Shown here: piece by piece, positions 33,958-41,934 of the stretch
How positions within the stretch are numbered: the stretch's first letter is position 1
Layout of the letters: every line of letters begins with the position of its first letter
From: Paenibacillus_AA sp045062745
Lineage (GTDB): Bacteria > Bacillota > Bacilli > Paenibacillales > NBRC-103111
Assembly: GCF_045062745.1 (NCBI RefSeq)
Contig: NZ_JBJGED010000038.1
Location: 4,526-68,525 of the forward strand
Reading direction: 5' to 3'
Length of the DNA stretch: 64,000 bases
Program-made: the position numbers and the translations under genes
Notes under the pieces: generated by a model
Told to the model about the DNA's origin: nothing
Seen by the model: the letters and a program-made list of their open reading frames with translations, nothing else
Databases searched by the model: none

Positions 33958-34413
33958 ATGTCGGATTATTACGCCACACAGCAACCCCGGTTACGCTCAC
34001 CCGACGTTGCGGTAAGCAAGCTCAACGTCTTCACAGGCAAGTGGGTTGGCGAAGCTATTATGCCGGGATTGACCGTGGCAACGGAACAATACTATGAATG
34101 GCTGCCAGGGTCCTTTTTCATATCGCACCGCGGACGGATGGATTATGGGCAAAGGCTGGAGAGTGCTCGGATTATAGGCTATGAGACCTCCATCAGACAA
34201 TATATGATATATGCTTTCGACAGTATGGGGAATGCCCGGATCTACAAAGGCAGCCTGCAGGACGGGATTTGGCGCTTTACCGGTGAATTCGAGCGGGTGC
34301 GGGTCGTTTTTGGTCCCGACGGCAATACGATGACGAGTACCTGGGAACGTACGGAGGACGGTTGGAGCTGGACGCCTTTGTGTGAGATCCGGGAGACCAA
34401 AGTCCACATGTGA
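33958..34413 (+). CDS. DUF1579-like lipocalin-fold protein
   Basis: The 151-residue product has an all-beta pattern: LNVFTGKWVGEA, TVATEQYYEWLPGSFFISHRG, and GIWRFTGEFERVRVVFGPDGNTMTSTW. This is like the DUF1579/FABP-type barrels of unknown role. GGGAGGA lies nine or so bases before the ATG at 33958; the frame runs further upstream into the efflux gene but with no start signal there. It may be its own unit. Confidence 0.6.
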   Translation: MSDYYATQQPRLRSPDVAVSKLNVFTGKWVGEAIMPGLTVATEQYYEWLPGSFFISHRGRMDYGQRLESARIIGYETSIRQYMIYAFDSMGNARIYKGSLQDGIWRFTGEFERVRVVFGPDGNTMTSTWERTEDGWSWTPLCEIRETKVHM

Positions 34414-34492
34414 GTGAGTTGGAATACAGAACAAAGATCCATTCCTGCTTGAACTGGCCAACTGAGGGTATAAGCTTGAGAATATGTAACAG

Positions 34493-34524
34493 AGAGCAGC
34501 GTGCTACGGCATCTGCTCTTTTTT
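34493..34524 (+). terminator. Terminator after the DUF1579-like gene
   Basis: AGAGCAG (34493-34499) pairs with CTGCTCT (34513-34519), followed by TTTTT. The remaining gap to 34693 holds a TATAAT at 34644 without a clear -35 box. Confidence 0.75.
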
Positions 34525-34693
34525 ATTCAAGCTACCGGGCTGTTCGTTGAAACAGGCAGGATGGTGTGGGAAAATTTATGTATGAATTAGGATATGAGTG
34601 GCTGGTGGAATAGTATCAATAGCAGTTATGATGAATGCGAAATTATAATGTACGGAGATCTTCTAAAGGGACTTCTATATAAGGAGAATTTAT

Positions 34694-35128
34694 ATGTCGA
34701 ATAGGAAACCGATTGGATTGATTATTCTACTTCTGATAGTGGTTGTCGGGGCATTGTGGCTTCAAAACCATCAGTCACCAGAAATACAGCATAAGGGTGT
34801 TGTCATTAGCAGTTGGAATAGTGGAATGGGTTCGGTGAGTCAGAATGCAACAAATCTTGATATGCAAAAACTGTCGTTTACAGCAAATATTTGGAATGAT
34901 AGTACCGAACAAACCTATGTTAAAGTTGTAAAAATGCATTTGCCTGACTCGCTTCGCTCGCGCATACTATCGGGTGATACCATCTTCCAAATCAATCAAT
35001 TATTAAACCCAAATGCTAACTATCAGGTAACAGGAGAATTAATTCTTGATACTAAAGGAATGACGAAACAGGATATAGTAAGCCTCGGGAATATTCAGGG
35101 TTTTGCTGTGGAAACTGAAAAAAACTAG
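34694..35128 (+). CDS. Membrane-anchored hypothetical protein next to a kinase
   Basis: The 144-residue product has one N-terminal transmembrane helix (about 7-24, IGLIILLLIVVVGALWL) and an extracellular beta-rich domain with no family I recognise. The composition is AT-rich compared with the window, with TTA, ATA and AAT codons common, which suggests recent gain together with its neighbour. AAGGAGA precedes the ATG. It lies 15 bases before the protein kinase gene and is surely co-transcribed; it could be a substrate or a partner outside the membrane. Confidence 0.65.
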   Translation: MSNRKPIGLIILLLIVVVGALWLQNHQSPEIQHKGVVISSWNSGMGSVSQNATNLDMQKLSFTANIWNDSTEQTYVKVVKMHLPDSLRSRILSGDTIFQINQLLNPNANYQVTGELILDTKGMTKQDIVSLGNIQGFAVETEKN

Positions 35129-35143
35129 CATTCAGGAGGCCGC

Positions 35144-35962
35144 ATGAGTCTGTTCGAGTATTTGAAAGGGGTATACGAGGCTTGGATCGACTATCCCAAA
35201 AGAGAAGGCACCCTCATCGCTAACAAATACCGAATACTACGATTCCTTGGCGTTGGCAGCTATGGCTTAACCTACATATGTCTCGATATGGATTCCGGCC
35301 AAGAGGTAGTTCTAAAGCAAGCGAAGCCAAGCAAGGGAACAGTCAGCCGAGAATTGTTGCACCGGGAGATTGACGTTCTGGGGCGGTTGCGGCATCCTTC
35401 TATTCAGAAACTCTTAGCGTCGTTCGAATATCAGAACCGGTTGTATATGGTAACTGAGCACGTGAAAGGACAGACGGTGGAAGATTTGATCTTCGAGCGA
35501 GGGGCCGTGTTTTCTGAAAAAGAAGCGCTTTGTTTCGTACGCAGATTGATGGAGATTGTGAGTTATGTCCACGAACAAGGATTCGTGCATCTCGATATCC
35601 GAATACCGAACGTCATCATGGACGGGGATCAGATCCACCTCATTGATTTCGGTTTAGCGTACCGGTTGGGGGAGCCGATTCGCAGGGAACTCAGATCGGA
35701 TGAGGAGACAATGCTAGGTAGAACTGCTGAGCCTTCAAACGATTTATTTGCTGTGGGCCACTTTATTCTTTTTATGATTTATTCCGGCTATGATTCATCA
35801 ACTTTTGAAAGTGAACATTTAGGATGGATGGACGAGCTGACTCTATCTCCGATGACCAGGCATATGCTTCGCAAACTGCTTCAGATCGATCCTCCATACT
35901 TGAATACCCAACAGTTTATACGGGATTTGGACCAGTGGCTGAATCGATGCGAAAATAAATAA
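35144..35962 (+). CDS. Serine/threonine protein kinase, soluble
   Basis: The 272-residue protein is a Hanks-type kinase: Gly loop GVGSYGLTY, Lys K58 in VVLKQAK, a Glu in the C helix, catalytic D151 in FVHLDIRIPNVI (the usual HRDLKPEN with an altered lead), and D168 in IDFGLA. The activation segment is short, and no transmembrane or PASTA domain follows, unlike PrkC; it is closer to YrzF/YbdM-like small kinases. CAGGAGG is eight bases before the ATG. Operon with the membrane protein upstream; a terminator follows. A small basic protein is encoded convergently. Confidence 0.85.
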   Translation: MSLFEYLKGVYEAWIDYPKREGTLIANKYRILRFLGVGSYGLTYICLDMDSGQEVVLKQAKPSKGTVSRELLHREIDVLGRLRHPSIQKLLASFEYQNRLYMVTEHVKGQTVEDLIFERGAVFSEKEALCFVRRLMEIVSYVHEQGFVHLDIRIPNVIMDGDQIHLIDFGLAYRLGEPIRRELRSDEETMLGRTAEPSNDLFAVGHFILFMIYSGYDSSTFESEHLGWMDELTLSPMTRHMLRKLLQIDPPYLNTQQFIRDLDQWLNRCENK

Positions 35963-35982
35963 AGCCGCAAATGCGGCTTTTT
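35961..35982. terminator. Bidirectional terminator between the kinase and small basic protein genes
   Basis: AAAGCCGCA-AA-TGCGGCTTT with T and A runs on both sides, suited to ending the kinase transcript and the convergent minus-strand gene. Confidence 0.8.
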
Positions 35983-36001
35983 AGATCAGTGGCTTTTACA
36001 A

Positions 36002-36184
36002 TCAGCTGGAGCTTTTATATTTATTTTTGTAGTAGCCGTGGCCATGATTGTTGTGTCCGTACCCTCGGTCCGACGATTTCCGGTGACCGTAATGGTGCTT
36101 CCGTCCGCTGGAACTGTAGCGGTGGCGTCCATACTTGGAGTGTCGGACGGAACCTAACAGTTTTTGGAAAAAATGCTTGAGCAT
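36002..36184 (-). CDS. Small basic His/Lys/Tyr-rich protein
   Basis: The 60-residue product (MLKHFFQKLLGSVRHSKYGR opening) is strongly basic, rich in His, Lys, Tyr, Ser and Gly, and likely disordered after a short amphipathic helix. AAAGGAGG lies ten bases before the ATG at 36184; an ATG at 36193 is too close to it. Similar short peptides are known to me beside small kinases in Paenibacilli only by impression. It may be a kinase substrate or metal-binding peptide. Function unknown. Confidence 0.55.
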   Translation of the reverse strand: MLKHFFQKLLGSVRHSKYGRHRYSSSGRKHHYGHRKSSDRGYGHNNHGHGYYKNKYKSSS

Positions 36185-36299
36185 TTTCTTCATTCCTCCT
36201 TTGGCTTAGTTTTTACTACGTGTAACAGGTCATGAGGTTTCATTACGCCACTAAGCCAAGGAAACGTATATGCTAACATCGAACGGAGGCGTTCCCATA

Positions 36300-36746
36300 A
36301 TGGCGGAAAGAAGAGTGAGGGAAATTAAAGTAACGGATGGGCAAGATATTTATTTGCTAAACATCGACTTTAACCCGAATCTAGCTGGATTTTCTGAAGA
36401 AAAAGTTAAAGAGAAAATTGAAATCATTACTAAGAAAACAAAAGATATCGTCTTTGTTTGTGAACAAGACAATGAGGTAATCGGCTACATCCACGGGAGC
36501 CCCTATGAATTGCTTTTTTCGGACCCCTTAGTAAACGTGCTTGGATTCGTAGTTAAAGAAAAGTATAGAAATCAAGGTGTAGGCACCCTGTTAATGGATT
36601 GCCTGGAACAGTGGGGCAAGAACAATGGATTTTCGGGTATTAAGCTGTTATCCCACCCAAGTCGGGTCAATGCTCACAGGATCTATGAACGACGTGGATA
36701 CAAGTTTACAAAGGACCAAAAAAATTTCATAAAAACGTTCGACTGA
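36300..36746 (+). CDS. GNAT-family N-acetyltransferase
   Basis: The 148-residue protein shows the GNAT core: VLGFVVKEKYRNQGVGTLLMDCLEQWGKNNG with the Q/RxxGxG/A coenzyme A loop, then INA-like VNAHRIYERRGYKFTKDQ. It transfers an acetyl group from acetyl-CoA to an amine; the acceptor is unknown. CGGAGGC lies about ten bases before the ATG at 36300. AT-rich codon use matches the preceding gene pair. Confidence 0.85.
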   Translation: MAERRVREIKVTDGQDIYLLNIDFNPNLAGFSEEKVKEKIEIITKKTKDIVFVCEQDNEVIGYIHGSPYELLFSDPLVNVLGFVVKEKYRNQGVGTLLMDCLEQWGKNNGFSGIKLLSHPSRVNAHRIYERRGYKFTKDQKNFIKTFD

Positions 36747-36850
36747 TTGTTGGTTCAAACGCGATTCCGATCTTGTTGTTCTCTTCCCATTTTTGCTAAG
36801 ATCAAGGGAACCGGCATGATGCAACATCTGATGGAAGGGGGGAAGGGGAG

Positions 36851-38230
36851 TTGTCCGAAAAACCAAGTCGTCGCTCGTTTCGCCGTCGTATGGAGGAGTT
36901 GGTAACCCGGCTCAGAGAGGAGATCCTCAGCGGCCTCCGTCCGAATGGGGCTTATCTCCCTTCCTTGAACGAATTAACCGAGCAGTATCAGCTGAGTAAA
37001 AACTCGGTCCAAAAAGGGCTCGACCAGCTCGTCTCGGAATCGTTAATCGAGAGAGTGCCGTCTGTCGGCATCCGGGTCATTTACCGGGAAGCGGAGGAGC
37101 CCGCCCTGCTGAGGTTCGGCTACTATCCCTCCATGTACCGGGAAGCCGAGCTCGAGCAGCTGCTGATGGACTTCCACGCCCAGCATCCGAACATTCGCGT
37201 ACAGACGATTCCCTTGATCTACCAGAATTATTATGAGACGGTCAAAGCTTACTTCAGCAACGACCTGCTGGACGTAATCACGATCAATCACCATAATTTC
37301 GAGCAGTTTCGCGGCCGAGGCCAGGAGCCGGACATCGAGTTCGAGCAGGTGGTCCCTTCGGAGGAGACATACCCTTTTCTACATCGCGCCTTTTCGATCG
37401 GTTCGACCCTGTATGTGCAGCCGTTCATTTTTTCTCCGGTAATTCTTTGCTACAATCCCGAGCATTTTCGAGAAAGCGGCATTCCGCAGCCGGACGAGAG
37501 TTGGACATGGGACAAGCTCATCGAGTATTCCGAGTCTTTGAAAGGGCGCAATAACCGATATCCGTTTTATTTTTACCCGCATTCCGACCATCGGTGGCCG
37601 ATCTTTTTGCTTCAAAGCGGGTTTAAGCTGGAGCGGGACCCGTCCGGCAAGGCCCGAATCTGCGGAACGCCGTTCCTGGAGGGGCTGCAGAAGAGCTTCG
37701 AGTTGATCCAAACCCAAGGCATCTTCCCTGCCTTTCTGGCGGAAAGCGATATGGATGCGGAAGAGCTGTTCCTGCAGCAAAACATCTCGATCATGATGAC
37801 GACCTACTTCAATCTGAACCGGCTTAAGCATGAAGCGATCCCTTACGCACTCGCGCCGCTGCCACGTTTGCATACGTCCAAGACGCTTTTGCTCATTACC
37901 GGGCTTGCGGTCCATAAACATTCGAAGCAAAAAGAAGCGGCCCGCACGTTAGTTCAATTTCTGACTTCCTATCAAGCTCAGCTGCACATCCGCCAGACGA
38001 CGGTAAGTATTCCGGCCATGAGGAAGGCCGCGGAGTGGAAGGGCGAGGAGCGCATCAACCGGCCGGAGGCATTTGACGTGTATGAGAAGCTCGTCCCTAC
38101 TTATGCGCAACTTTCCGAGCTTCGGCTGGAGCATGAGGACCTTAGCACGATCCGCAATCGCTTGAAGCTGTACTGGTCGGGCCTGGAGGATCTGGAGTCG
38201 ACGTGCAAATGGCTCGAGGACCATTTGTGA
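36851..38230 (+). CDS. GntR HTH fused to a solute-binding-protein domain
   Basis: Residues 10-75 of 459 form a GntR-type winged helix (LREEILSGLRPNGAYLPSLNELTEQYQLSKNSVQKGLDQLVSE is the hallmark). Residues about 85-455 match family 1 extracellular solute-binding proteins (LRFGYYPSMYREAELEQLLMDFHAQHPNIRV start, VILCYNPEHFRESGIPQPDESWTWDKLIEYS, TGLAVHKHSKQKEAARTLVQFL). It has no signal peptide, so the binding fold is used inside the cell as a sugar sensor, in place of the usual FCD, UTRA or LacI-type domains. A G-rich site (AAGGGGGG) eight bases before the TTG at 36851 fixes the start. A terminator follows. Neighbours on the 3' side are two propeller proteins. Confidence 0.85.
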   Translation: MSEKPSRRSFRRRMEELVTRLREEILSGLRPNGAYLPSLNELTEQYQLSKNSVQKGLDQLVSESLIERVPSVGIRVIYREAEEPALLRFGYYPSMYREAELEQLLMDFHAQHPNIRVQTIPLIYQNYYETVKAYFSNDLLDVITINHHNFEQFRGRGQEPDIEFEQVVPSEETYPFLHRAFSIGSTLYVQPFIFSPVILCYNPEHFRESGIPQPDESWTWDKLIEYSESLKGRNNRYPFYFYPHSDHRWPIFLLQSGFKLERDPSGKARICGTPFLEGLQKSFELIQTQGIFPAFLAESDMDAEELFLQQNISIMMTTYFNLNRLKHEAIPYALAPLPRLHTSKTLLLITGLAVHKHSKQKEAARTLVQFLTSYQAQLHIRQTTVSIPAMRKAAEWKGEERINRPEAFDVYEKLVPTYAQLSELRLEHEDLSTIRNRLKLYWSGLEDLESTCKWLEDHL

Positions 38231-38238
38231 GGGAAGGG

Positions 38239-38271
38239 CCGCTGAACCGATGTTCAGCGGTCTTTCTATTT
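38239..38271 (+). terminator. Terminator after the GntR fusion gene
   Basis: CCGCTGAAC-CGAT-GTTCAGCGG with a T-rich tail (TCTTTCTATTT). Confidence 0.85.
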
Positions 38272-38349
38272 AGGGGTTGTTCCGGGTTTATTCCTTCACC
38301 TGACCGAAACGGCTGAGCCTGATCAGCGAATCGCCTTCTTGCCCCCATC

Positions 38350-38424
38350 TTGTAAGGCAAAACTTACAAATAAGGCGCGAAATTAGTGAAGTTCCCCGGC
38401 TTATTTGTAAACTTGGCTTTACAA
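38350..38424. repeat. Dispersed intergenic repeat type C, copy 1
   Basis: A 26-base imperfect inverted repeat: arms 38350-38375 and 38399-38424 share about 21 of 26 pairs around a 23-base loop. The right arm GCTTATTTGTAAA is also found at 58485-58497. Confidence 0.65.
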
Positions 38425-38537
38425 CCAGCAGTACGTTTCTAACAACCTGAAAACCTCAGGCTGTTGAGAAAGTAGCAGTTGCAACGGTTGCACCAAAATC
38501 TTCGATTTTCGGTTAAAATCGCGCTTATGGCTAGCTG

Positions 38538-38724
38538 TAGTTCGATCTCGCCGAATTGCGCGAGGGCAGCTTGGCTCTCGATCGAGTTTTAACTCGATTT
38601 TGACGAATTGGAGCGGTTTTTTGGAGCCCTTACCCTGTCAGAATGCGCTCTAAATAGGCAAAATCGAATTGCATCCCGAAAAACGCTTCGGCTGCGTCTC
38701 TAAGTGGGCAAAATCGAATTACAC
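38538..38724. repeat. Dispersed intergenic repeat type A, copy 2
   Basis: Forward modules at 38538 and 38591 and reverse modules at 38651 and 38699, spaced 53, 60 and 48 bases. Order and spacing match copy 1 at 4460-4646. Beside it lie the type C repeat and, at 38781, a partial type B module (GAGGGAGGTTAGGG). Together they fill the 700-base gap before the propeller genes. Nothing else was found except the ribosome site at 38922. Confidence 0.75.
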
Positions 38725-38937
38725 ATAGCTCTCCCGGTTCGCATCTCCTGGGCCAAAAGCGGGGGCATCGCGCTCCAAGAGAGGGAGGTTAGGGTCTTCC
38801 ACTCGTTGCATCGCTAACAGTAAGAAGTCCAAATCGAGCAAGGAATCGCAATTAGTTACTATATAAACCGCATCGGACAGGGGGCTAGAATGAAAGAGAA
38901 TGTCGATCATTCTCTCATTCGAAGGAGGCAGGAATTT

Positions 38938-41676
38938 ATGCGTAAAACAGGCTGGTTTCTTGCGGCCGCCGCAATCCTTGTACTGACCGGCTTCATGATC
39001 TGGCTTCCGGGCGTCCGCAACGCCGAAGCCGCGGATACGGCCTGCTGCTGGATCGCCGCCACGAACCAAGCGAATAATCGGATCGAAGCCTATGATCCGA
39101 CCGTGGCCGACTGGAACAGCCCCGAGGCGTTGAAATGGTCATGGAAGCCGACGACGGCACTGGGCTACTCCGAGAAAGAAGCAAGTCTCTGGAACGGACC
39201 AACCGACGCCAAGCTGAAAGGCAACGTGCTCGTCACTACGGCCGGACAGCTGGGCACGATCGCCGCCTACCCTTCCGGCACGCGCATCTGGGCCGCCGAC
39301 TTGGGCGCGGGCAGCAACCCCCACTCGATCGAGCTGCTGCCGGACGGGAATGTGGCCGTGGCGGCGAGCGACGGCAAGTGGATTCGCGTCTACACCGCTT
39401 CGCAAGGCCCGGACAGCCATACGTATGCGCAGTTTAATCTCGATTTCGCTCATGCGACGTATTGGGATTCGGAGAGCAGCCTGCTCTGGGTGATCGGCTA
39501 CGATGCGGTCAAGAAGGAGCATATCGTGACCGCCCTAGTCGTTGGCGGGACGCCCGCGAATCCGACGCTTACCGAAGAGACGAGCCGCAGAAGCATCCTC
39601 CCCAGCCCCTGGGGGCACGACATCACCCCTTTTGCTGGCGAATCCGACAAGCTGTGGGTCAGCACGAATGCCGCCGTATACATTTATGACAAAACAGCCA
39701 AGACCTTCACGACGCCTGCGGACGGCATCGACCGATCGTTCGTCAAAGCCGTCGGTAACATGCCGAACGGCCAAGTGGTTGAAACGAAACCGGATATCAA
39801 TAAAGATCCGGCCGGCGATTGCAAGGTAAACGGATGGTGCACGGATACGGTCGATTTTTTCAATCCCGCCATGACCCGTAAAGCGACGGGAACCGCCTTC
39901 TACAAAGCGCGAATTTGGGATCAACCGATGGACGCCCGCATCTCGTCCGCGGTGAGTGGAAGTCCGGTGGAGACGTACTACGTCGGGCGTGTTCCTAGCG
40001 GAGGCAATCCGCTGCCCGACTATTTCTTCGTCCAGCCCGTTCAGGACGTTCAGGACGTTCAGGCCCAAGCCGATCTGACGTTTGCCCGCTACGTCGACCC
40101 CTTGACCGGTAGAATCTATGTGATGGTCACGAACAACTCCGTAACCGAGGCGCAGAACATCACCTTGCGCTTCGATCCGGAACGCGCCATCGAGCGGGTG
40201 ACAGAGGTCTCGAAAGTAAGCGGCAGCGAGTTGGCGACGAACTACTCCTCCCGGAATGGAACGCTCACCGCAGCATTCACGCCGGGGGAGAGCAAGCTCT
40301 ACGCGCTTCCACCGGGGTTCCGCTACCAGGTGCCTCAGCAGCTGCCCCAGGAGCCGCCGCTCATAGGGCCTTATACGAATCTGGCCTTGAACCGGACGGT
40401 GCTCGCGTCCAGCGATTACGGCCGGTCAGGCTGGTTCAAGCGCGCGGCGGTCGATGGACTGCGCACCTCGACGTCCGCCTCCAACGGCTGGACCAGCTAC
40501 AATGAGATCAAGAACAATCATACCGAGTGGATCGCTATCGACTTGGGCACGGCCTATAAGGTCAGCACCGTCGATCTGTACCCAAGGGCCGACGGCCGGA
40601 ATGCCGGTCTCGGCTATCCGACCGATTTCACGATTCAACTCTCCGAGGACAATCTGCATTGGACCACTGTGGTCGTCGGTCATCAGGAGACGAAGCCGGC
40701 CGGCATGCTCCGGTATGAGTTCCTTCCTACACAGGCGCGGTATGTGAAGGTGGAGGGAACGAATCTGACCCGCGATCCGAACGGCAACTATCATATGCAG
40801 TTCGCCGAGATCGAGGTGTATTCCCGAACGGGCAGCGAGTTGTCGCTTCTGCTGTCTCCTTCCAAGCTGTTGGTGGGAAAATCGGGTCAATTGACGGTTG
40901 TCGGTTGGAATCCGGACGGCACCGTCAACCCGTTGGACAATACGTCGAAGCAGTTCACCAGCAGCGATCCGGCGGTGGCAACCGTGAATGCCCAAGGGCT
41001 CGTAACCGCTCACGCTACAGGGACCGCGCTCATAACCGCTACGGTGACCACGAAGGAAGGCAAGGTGGAAACCGGCTTATATGAGCTGAGCGTATACGGT
41101 CTGCCGTCCCCTTGGAAAGCGGAGTTTATCGGCTCTGCCTATGGGCTGATTACCCCCCTGGATGACGGCTTCGACATTCAGGCGACCGGGATCGGGTTGG
41201 GGGAAGAACAGTCGGGCGATGATCTCGTCTTTATGTATCAGGAGTATGCAACGACGAATCCGATCACGGTTACTGGTACGGTTTACTCGCTATACAAGGC
41301 GTCCTCCGGGCGCGACGGTCAAGCTGGGCTCATGATCAGGGGCGGGTCGGTATCCGATCCGAACGCTCCCTATGTGTACTTGGCTCAAAATGCGCAAGGC
41401 CGTATCGTCCTGTCTGCCCGGACGGAGCGAGGTGCAATGGAGCGGATCGAAGGCGACTATACCGTCTTCCCGACGGAGCTGAAGCTCGCCAAGACCGGGA
41501 ACCGCTTCGTCGGATATTACCTCCTTGACGGTGTCTGGACCCCGATCAACGGAAATCCGGGACAATCCGGCATCAGCGTGAACATGGACCGAAACGTTCG
41601 AGCCGGCATCGCCGTCTACTCTTCGGAGGCAAGCTTGTACAGCTTGGCCCGGTTTTCCGGGATTCGGATTGAATAG
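38938..41676 (+). CDS. Secreted propeller protein (DUF6528-like) with discoidin and Ig domains
   Basis: The 912-residue product has a signal peptide (cleavage near AEAADT). Residues about 30-460 resemble DUF6528 propeller proteins (DLGAGSNPHSIELLPDGNVAVAAS, SSLLWVIGYDAVKKE, and the WGHDITPF segment). An F5/8 type C (discoidin) module follows (about 478-630; NLALNRTVLASSDYG and WIAIDLGTAYKVSTVDLYPR), then an Ig-like 2 domain (about 633-715) and a jelly-roll end. Such proteins bind or cut glycans; no catalytic residues are assigned. AAGGAGGC lies about 8 bases before the ATG at 38938. It is followed by a terminator and a second propeller gene. Confidence 0.75.
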   Translation: MRKTGWFLAAAAILVLTGFMIWLPGVRNAEAADTACCWIAATNQANNRIEAYDPTVADWNSPEALKWSWKPTTALGYSEKEASLWNGPTDAKLKGNVLVTTAGQLGTIAAYPSGTRIWAADLGAGSNPHSIELLPDGNVAVAASDGKWIRVYTASQGPDSHTYAQFNLDFAHATYWDSESSLLWVIGYDAVKKEHIVTALVVGGTPANPTLTEETSRRSILPSPWGHDITPFAGESDKLWVSTNAAVYIYDKTAKTFTTPADGIDRSFVKAVGNMPNGQVVETKPDINKDPAGDCKVNGWCTDTVDFFNPAMTRKATGTAFYKARIWDQPMDARISSAVSGSPVETYYVGRVPSGGNPLPDYFFVQPVQDVQDVQAQADLTFARYVDPLTGRIYVMVTNNSVTEAQNITLRFDPERAIERVTEVSKVSGSELATNYSSRNGTLTAAFTPGESKLYALPPGFRYQVPQQLPQEPPLIGPYTNLALNRTVLASSDYGRSGWFKRAAVDGLRTSTSASNGWTSYNEIKNNHTEWIAIDLGTAYKVSTVDLYPRADGRNAGLGYPTDFTIQLSEDNLHWTTVVVGHQETKPAGMLRYEFLPTQARYVKVEGTNLTRDPNGNYHMQFAEIEVYSRTGSELSLLLSPSKLLVGKSGQLTVVGWNPDGTVNPLDNTSKQFTSSDPAVATVNAQGLVTAHATGTALITATVTTKEGKVETGLYELSVYGLPSPWKAEFIGSAYGLITPLDDGFDIQATGIGLGEEQSGDDLVFMYQEYATTNPITVTGTVYSLYKASSGRDGQAGLMIRGGSVSDPNAPYVYLAQNAQGRIVLSARTERGAMERIEGDYTVFPTELKLAKTGNRFVGYYLLDGVWTPINGNPGQSGISVNMDRNVRAGIAVYSSEASLYSLARFSGIRIE

Positions 41677-41691
41677 TATTTCCAGCATGGA

Positions 41692-41717
41692 AGAGGGCAC
41701 CCTTGGGTGCTCTTTTT
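41692..41717 (+). terminator. Terminator after the DUF6528-like gene
   Basis: AGAG-G-GCACCC pairs with GGGTGC-TCT with one bulge, followed by a run of T residues. Confidence 0.75.
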
Positions 41718-41934
41718 CATTTTTCACGGTTTATTGTTCAGCTTTTAATTTTTGACCGTACCGTCACGGCTTATGACCATCATGATCAACGGGAATGCCC
41801 TACAATATACCGTGTAAGCCGATTCATCATCACCGTTTGCTCGGAAAGGGGGAGTCTTACGTACCGGTTCCGGATCGTCTCAGCATGATCGCAGCTCAGT
41901 CAGTCCCTAATCCATGATAAGGGAGAGGAAAGTT

